A stretch of 32,921 nt of DNA, taken from the NCBI RefSeq assembly GCF_004359215.1, contig NC_090619.1, positions 3,671 through 36,591 of the forward strand, given 5' to 3'. The notes under the pieces are model-generated. The model searched no databases. It had not been told where the DNA came from and worked only from the letters and a program-made list of their open reading frames with translations. Source of the stretch: Bremia lactucae. Lineage: Eukaryota > Oomycota > Peronosporomycetes > Peronosporales > Peronosporaceae. Positions 27,871 to 32,921 of the stretch are shown here, piece by piece. A program made the position numbers and the translations under genes. The first letter of the stretch is position 1, and the number at the start of each line of letters is the position of its first letter.

Positions 27871-29467
27871 TCATGCACATCCGCAGCATAAATTACGAAC
27901 CACGCATGTCCACAAACCTCCACTACCACCGATACAGGGGCTACCTGTCACAAGCCCGCCACTTTTGCTAAGTTGCGTGGGATGCCGAAAGCGACGGCCA
28001 ATCTCCCGATCTATTGATTGGTCACTTCGTATGTCTCGTGAGGCACAAGGAGAAAATCGCTTTCGGGACTTTCCTTTCAGTCGTCGGGAATGCAGTCCGG
28101 ACATTGCCGGCGACGAATCCGTCGCGTATGACGTTGAGTCCGAGTGCTCGTCTGAGTTTTCTTCATCGTTGTCGTCATCATCGTCAAAGCCCTCTCGTTC
28201 CGTAAAATCAGCACTTGCTGTGTCTCCAAACGCTTCGCTTACCGTCACTGATGTTGAAAAGGTATTGCGCTCTTCCGTAATCCGATTTGTAGACTTTTTA
28301 ATTGCTCCGCCAAATGGCATTTCGTAACCTGGAGCCGCGGTTCCACCAGGTTTGTACTGTTCATTGATACTACGAAGTCCCAACCATCGGCAAACCTCAT
28401 TGCACCGATGGCTTTCGAGAAACTTTTCCATTCCAAACGTTCCGAGATTTCCGACACCAAAGCCCCGACCGTCGGCTGAGTGAATCTGAGGATCCGTATA
28501 ACTGTCCGCCACGCCTTGTATGTCGACAATCATTAACCGAAAATCTGAGGCCACAAATGTAAAGTGCGAAAACGCCTGAGGCGTATTACGTTCCCGTTCT
28601 TCCGTCGAACTCGTTTCTCGCCCGACGTAGCCATTGTTATTACTGTATTTCACATAAGCACCAGGTAGAAATTCTTCCACGGAGCACACAAGCGTCCCTC
28701 GTCTGCGATCTCGTAGCTTCAGCAGCCACGACCGTGCATAACATACTTTCAGCGGCGGTTCGTGCTCATTGTACAAAGCCGCATAATGGGCACACACAGC
28801 TTGCATTTCCACGTCACTGAGATACGTGCTAGGTTCCGCCGGACGTAGACTCACTTTAGCCACTAACAATCGACACGAACTCTCGTCCTTTCTCATCTCC
28901 TGCAACATTGCAAAAAAGTTATAACTCACAAGTCAGAAAGTCACAAGTGGGATCTCTTTGAACCTGCAAATAATAGGCATTTCGCAATTGTCCCGTCGCG
29001 AATGGCACCAAGTCTAATTTCACCCTCACGGGTGTCGAATGCCACTCTAACGTATCGACATCAAAACTCAACTTGTCCGCTCGTTCGCGTCGAATCCTCG
29101 AGAAATCAGGCGGACCATGGGGCACGACAGTCTTGAGTAGTGGCTGAAGTGGTGGAGGCGATGGATTCACACTGGAAGGACCTGGCCTTCTCAGCCGTGG
29201 CGATGTTTTTTTCCGCTCGGTAGAGGTACCCGTCATGTCATTAATAATCTGCGTCTTGCGCTCCTGATACTCGTCGGCCGTCAAATGTCCGCAATCAAGA
29301 AGCAATTTAAGTGTATTAAGCTTCTCAAAAGGACTCTGATGCGAAGGAATGGCCACAGCCACGGCCAAAGGTGCGTTCCGGTTGCCATAGTGCGCATTCA
29401 TCTTGTCCGAAGGCGGCTTGGACACTCGTCTGCGGTTCACAGAGCTGCTTGACCCCGCGTTGTTCAT
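27871..29467 (-). CDS. Alpha-kinase (MHCK/EF2K type), two exons
   Basis: An atypical Ser/Thr kinase. Exon 1 is 29467-28964 (168 codons), a 64-nt intron follows at 28963-28900 (CAG|GTTCAA...TTGCAG|GAG), and exon 2 runs 28899-27871; total 510 residues. The intron joins AYYLQ to EMRKDESS in frame. The N-terminus has a SHOCT-like helix pair (KLNTLKLLLDCGHLTADEYQ, residues about 48-75) and a Ser/Pro-rich linker. The alpha-kinase domain spans about 125-370: LLVAKVSL carries the ATP-site Lys, FRLMIVDIQGVADSYTDPQI the catalytic core, GFGVGNLGTFGMEKFLESH and RCNEVCRWLGL the Gly-rich and zinc-binding end. An acidic Asp/Glu/Ser tail follows. Substrate is unknown. The last 30 residues (from GGLVTGSP) look like intron read-through or drift, so the 3' end is uncertain. 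Confidence 0.85.
28900..28963 (-). other. Intron of the alpha-kinase gene (64 nt)
   Basis: The 5' site is CAG|GTTCAA and the 3' site TTTTTTGCAATGTTGCAG|GAG. Among the nearby GT/AG pairs I tried, the shorter choices (30, 45 and nearby lengths) do not restore the kinase frame. The length suits oomycete introns. Confidence 0.75.
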
Positions 29468-29876
29468 CTTGAAGCGAATATTTCAATAAGGCCAATGAAA
29501 AAGAGGATAACACAAGCAGTAGAACCTTATGACCTTACCTTTAGGGCGGCGCTAGGCGAAGCGAATGAGGGCTGCCGCGCGCGGCTGATGGCAGCGTTCG
29601 TTTGTCGTATTTTCTATAAGTAGTTAATAATGCAATATTTACAATGTATTGACCAATCAAATACGAGAAATTGCCATGAATCTAGCAATTTGGCGTTCTA
29701 TTTTTAGGCAAGAGGACAATCGTTTCGTTTACAAATCGTTTGCGCCCCCAAAATGGGTTCGGTTTAAATGATATGTTGGCGTCATTAATGGCGCCGTTCC
29801 ATTCAGGTGGAAAGCCGTTCCTATTTGTACGATTCCATTGCGGCGATCACTCCAGCATTTTTATAAAAAAAGCTCG
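29468..29876. promoter_or_regulatory. Intergenic region upstream of the alpha-kinase
   Basis: 409 bp separate the TXNDC9-like stop from the alpha-kinase ATG. On the minus strand TTTTTCATTGGCC, 24-37 nt before the ATG, resembles the oomycete initiator (TCANTYY core). This is a pattern match only. Confidence 0.3.
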
Positions 29877-30816
29877 CTACTCTGCGTCAATTTCGAAATT
29901 TTCGCGTAAAGCGCCAATTCTCACCATCTTGCGGGCGAGCTACAATCAATATAACATAAATAAGTACATGTTGACGATAGGTGTACACAAATGACAGCAA
30001 CAATTGACGGTGCTTACTGCAATGGTGGGAAACTTGTCGCTTGCCGTCATTTCGTCGTCATCATCTTTCAATCCATCAAAACCAATCACTCGCTCGGGAA
30101 ACGCCAATCCATTTTGAAAACACACGATCGTTGGTAGCACTCGAATCAGGAGTTTCTCCACAAAAAATGGCGCTTTCTCCGCATTTAAAGTTAGAAATTT
30201 GCATTCAATGTGATTTTGTGCCAGCTTCTTTAAATGCATGTCCATAATTTTGCAGCGATCGAAATCACGGTGGTAAAAATGCACTGCCACTAATGGGCTA
30301 GTCGTCACCTCTTTTAAAAACTCGTCTTGACTAATTTCACGGTATTCACCGTGACCTTTAGCAAGAAGCATTTTCTTTTCTTCATACTCCTGCTGAAGTT
30401 GCTTTAACCGTGCCGCGCGTATTCTACATACATTTCACAGATATGGCTTCACTTAGCAAAGGAACAACCACTTTCTATCTCCGCGAAAGAGACCGTTCTA
30501 GCTCCGGATCTTCCTCCAGCTCATCCAGCCTGGTATCATCGTCCGATTCAGATGCTATTTCGTGATTCGTATGTCCAATGTACGAGCGATCTTCTTTCTC
30601 GTACGCCGCCTTGGCAGCCAGCCCCTCTTCGATTCGACGCGCATGCTGTTTCTCCACCCTTTCGTGTTCCTTTTGCTCTTTCATTCGAGTTGTTTCCTGA
30701 TGATCGTTCTTCAGCTTCAGCTCTTCCATCGCGCTCTGCATTCGGTCCGACGCCTCTACATGGGCCGCTGAATCAAACAATCCGGAGGTGTTGACCATGG
30801 AGAATTTGGCCGCCAT
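29877..30816 (-). CDS. TXNDC9: TXNDC9/phosducin-like thioredoxin-domain protein, three exons
   Basis: Exons are 30816-30494, 30423-30018 and 29939-29877, with introns of 70 and 78 nt; 792 nt in all, 263 residues. The first splice joins DPELER to IRAARLKQLQQEYEE, the second joins KFPTIA to LARKMVRIGALRENFEIDAE. Coiled N-terminus (residues about 20-105), then the family signature GHGEYREISQDEFLKEV, VAVHFYHRDFDRCKIMDMHL, FLTLNAEKAPFFVEKLLIRV and LPTIVCFQNGLAFPERVIGF. It has a thioredoxin fold but no CXXC, as in TXNDC9/Plp3, which assist chaperonin-CCT folding of tubulin and actin in other eukaryotes. An in-frame ATG at 30897 exists; I prefer 30816 (MAAKFSMVNTSG), as the family N-terminus is short. 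It looks intact. Confidence 0.88.
29940..30017 (-). other. TXNDC9-like intron 2 (78 nt)
   Basis: GTAAGC...TTGATTGTAG, phase 0. Read-through would give a Cys-rich tail instead of the family-like C-terminus in the 63-nt last exon. Confidence 0.8.
30424..30493 (-). other. TXNDC9-like intron 1 (70 nt)
   Basis: GTCTCT...ATGTATGTAG, phase 2, interrupting an Arg codon. Without it the frame stops at SLSRR. Confidence 0.75.
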
Positions 30817-31033
30817 GATTGTAAATTGTGTTGGCAAAGAAGAGCAGCAGATGGCATTAATGAATTTCAATCTAATAAGATTTGTTACGTATTTCATTGG
30901 TTGAAATACTTAAAAGGCATTCCGGAAGAATCCAATACGAAAAACGAAAGAAATAGGGAGCGACCGCCGGAGTTGTAAAATTTGCAGACATTTGTCATGA
31001 AATCTTGCTCCCATTCGCCCTTATTATATAACC

Positions 31034-31283
31034 TGTAACGGGGCACCTCTCACCTAGTACTGGTAAGTACTAGTTGACCTTACACTGATTACAGTGAAGA
31101 TTACGTGCCTCGACACTTCATGTGTAAAGGGGTACATAGGAAGGTTTCTAAGTAGGTAAGAGTCTTAAGCTACCAAAGGTAATTTGAAGGATAATAATCC
31201 GGGAAAGTAAAACTGTATTAGTATATTTAGTATCCTACGTAACGATCTTCTATCTACTACTGAACTTATTATATTAATATCTA
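31034..31283 (-). repeat. Diverged Gypsy-2-type LTR remnant
   Basis: On + it begins TGTAACGGGGCAC, the complement of the Gypsy-2 LTR 3' end, and shares the AAAACTGTATTA block. It is interrupted at 31284 by the Gypsy-1 LTR; the other half should lie past the window. Confidence 0.65.
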
Positions 31284-31864
31284 TGTAACGAGCTTAAGTT
31301 GCCCTAATGTTACACAGTATCCGTTAAGTAGCTTGGTGCACTTAAGGGGATGGTCACTTACTTAAAAGAGTAATTAGACCCACCACTCGGGTGTGGTTCA
31401 CATTTGTGACCAACCCTTGTGAATGTGATGCACATAGATGCATTCACATTAGGAGGATGATGCCTAGCGATATCCGTAACGCAAGTTATTTAGAAAGATA
31501 CATATTAGTGTTATCTACAGAGATGACGTTTTTGATTGGTTAAAATAGGTATTTATATTTAATGCGATTAAATACAAATCAGTCTCAAAACTACTTTCTA
31601 CTTAGTAAGTGCGCACGAGGAGCCAGATTACCGCTCCCGTGACGACACTTTACTAGAGTACTTAGTGCGTTGGGTGAGGTCGCTAAGGCACCCACCACAA
31701 CTACCTCACTGCGTGCACCTCACTTAGTGCGTTGGGTGAGGTCGCTAAGGCACCCACCACAACTACCTCACTGCACGCAAGAGAAGCAGGTTTAACCGCT
31801 TCCTCGCTGTGCTAGGGTGTGTGTCTAAGTAGAGCGTGGTCGCATTACGACGTGCCCGCCTACA
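31284..31864 (+). repeat. Gypsy-1 5' LTR with an internal tandem duplication (581 bp)
   Basis: TGTAACGAGC to GCCCGCCTACA. A 53-bp segment (31660-31712) is repeated at 31722-31774 with a 62-bp period, explaining its extra length. It is otherwise full-length. Confidence 0.9.
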
Positions 31865-31866
31865 CT

Positions 31867-31875
31867 TGGTAGCAC
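31867..31875 (+). promoter_or_regulatory. Gypsy-1 primer-binding site
   Basis: TGGTAGCAC lies two bases after the LTR end TACA. TGGTAGCA fits the complement of an initiator-Met tRNA 3' end, a common primer. The site is mutated at 24513 and deleted in the 12.4-kb copy. Confidence 0.6.
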
Positions 31876-31920
31876 TTGAAATCCTTCCCACGACCCGCAT
31901 CTCTGCGTGTGTACGTGAGG

Positions 31921-32921
31921 ATGAGCCTCAATATTGATTGGGCTCATTTTCCCACCTCTCCGAACATCATCGGGAGGTGGCATGGCTTATGGCGCAGGGA
32001 CTTGGTGAACAAGCCCTGGTCAGGCTCCTGGGGAGTCCTCCTGAGCAAAATGTTGCTCAGTTGGAGCAGTTTGAGGCATTCGTGCTCGGACAGCGGAGGG
32101 CCGCGTCCGAGGCACAAGGCCATGCTGCGGCGGAGTCCGTCACTCAGACTCAGGATGAGCTGAGGCATGAGCAGGCTCGGAGCGAGGCTCTCAACAGGAC
32201 TGTTGAGATGCTCTCTGCCCGGCCGCATCAGCCGAGGCCCATTCGGATGGACCCGCCCAAGTTCGATGGAACTGCGGCGCACACGATTGTCCACTGGCTT
32301 TTAGCCGTGGAGCAATGTGGTGTCGCCCAGCTCATCGAGGACGACAGCCGGATGGTGTCGTACGCTATGTCGCATCTGCGCGGTAAGGCCTCAGAGTGGG
32401 CTTACTCGGCGCTTATGGCGGACAGAAAAGCGTTCCCCTCATGGGCGATCTTTAAGGATAAGATTCGCGCCATGTACCAGCCGCCGAACAACGAAGTGTT
32501 GCTTCAGGCGCGCTTCTTTGGGGCGCGACAGGCGAAGCGATCTCTGCAAGAGTATGTGCAAGAGATGCGCTCGCTGTCCGCATCCATAACCGTAGGTCCG
32601 ATTCCGGAGCACATTAAGGTGCCCACGTTTATGAACGGACTACGGCATGGCCCATCGCGACAGGCCCTTTTTAGAAAGGTGCCGTCGACGATGGAAGAGG
32701 CAATCCAAATTGCCTTAGTTGAGGAGCAATCCTACAACAGTGCCTCGGCGACAGCTTGGTATAAGCCGTCGGCCGAGAGGACAGATGCCACTCCTATGGA
32801 GTTGGGCAATGCAGACGTGGTCTGTTTTAAATGCGGCAAGCGCGGCCATATGATGGCTCGCTGCTATGCCAGGGTCCCTGCTGGGGCAAAAATGCCCAGC
32901 AAGAGGACTCCCTTCCCAAAG
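31921..32921 (+). CDS. Gypsy-1 gag, open, partial at window end
   Basis: The family ATG at 31921 (MSLNIDWAHF) is followed by loss of one C in a C-run near 31951. From 31953 the gag frame is open to the end; the first in-frame ATG is 31989. Domains are a coiled-coil-like Gln/Glu/Ala stretch (TQDELRHEQARSEALNRTVE, about 32150), the gag core (PPKFDGTAAHTIVHWLLAVE; MYQPPNNEVLLQARFFGARQ; LQEYVQEMRSLSASITVGPI), and a zinc knuckle CFKCGKRGHMMARC at 32823-32864 (CX2CX4HX4C). It has Trp where both other copies share a TAA (ATAWYKPSAE). Gag binds and packages element RNA. Either translation starts at 31989 or this copy has a single frameshift. Confidence 0.88.

Larger units (their letters stand above)
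31284..32921 (+). mobile_element. Gypsy-1 copy (5' LTR, PBS, gag), runs off the window
   Basis: This has the best preserved 5' end of the family here: complete LTR, intact primer-binding site and a gag open for more than 300 codons. It inserted into an older Gypsy-2-type LTR. Pol lies beyond 32921. Confidence 0.9.

Noticed and set aside
1..32921. CRISPR array, tRNA, rRNA or riboswitch
   Set aside because: The many short palindromes could suggest repeats of an array, but they differ in sequence, have no regular spacing, and lie in retroelement coding sequence. No cloverleaf or rRNA-like sequence was seen.

Overview
The window is a piece of a repeat-rich eukaryotic genome, most likely an oomycete of the Phytophthora/downy-mildew group. 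I infer this from three things. The only two clear host genes have very short introns (64, 70 and 78 nt). One of them is an alpha-kinase with a SHOCT-like N-terminal motif. The rest is nested Ty3/Gypsy, Ty1/Copia and MULE-type transposon debris of the kind that fills those genomes. No RNA gene, CRISPR array or bacterial-type operon was seen.

Layout. 1-3925 (+): 3' half of a chromodomain Gypsy element ('Gypsy-2': RNase H, integrase, GPY/F, chromodomain, an antisense reading frame, polypurine tract, 3' LTR). 4125-4976 (+): MULE transposase remnant split by a 101-bp-arm palindrome. 4977-12961 (-): an almost complete second Gypsy element ('Gypsy-1': 5' LTR, gag with zinc knuckle, protease, RT, RNase H, integrase, then an antisense reading frame, polypurine tract, 3' LTR). 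13356-16742 (-): decayed Gypsy-2-like gag-protease-RT-RNase H. 17745-19716 (+): decayed Copia element carrying a patch of Gypsy sequence, cut off by a Gypsy-1 LTR fragment at 19717. 20239-22341: another Gypsy-1 3' end (antisense frame plus LTR) abutting a MULE N-terminal fragment. 23090-23930 (+): degenerate EF-hand-like host pseudogene. 24066-26857 (+): 5' part of a third Gypsy-1 copy ending in a 100-N assembly gap. 26958-27170: Gypsy-2 LTR end. 27871-29467 (-): alpha-kinase gene, 2 exons. 29877-30816 (-): TXNDC9/phosducin-like thioredoxin gene, 3 exons. 31034-31283: LTR remnant. 31284-32921 (+): a younger Gypsy-1 copy (LTR, primer-binding site, open gag) running off the window.

Two signals are not explained by ordinary element anatomy. 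First, the Gypsy-2 lineage is saturated from gag to LTR with short perfect stem-loops. By hand I count 24 stems of 8-11 bp with loops of 9 nt or less in 3.9 kb, where about half of one is expected by chance. A few show compensatory changes between copies. Second, both Gypsy families carry a long reading frame on the opposite strand between integrase/chromodomain and the 3' LTR, and the two proteins share short motifs, so this may be one old antisense gene. A third theme is fold-back template switching: several perfect or near-perfect palindromes with arms of 25-101 bp sit at element breakpoints, and one hairpin loop is inverted between two copies.
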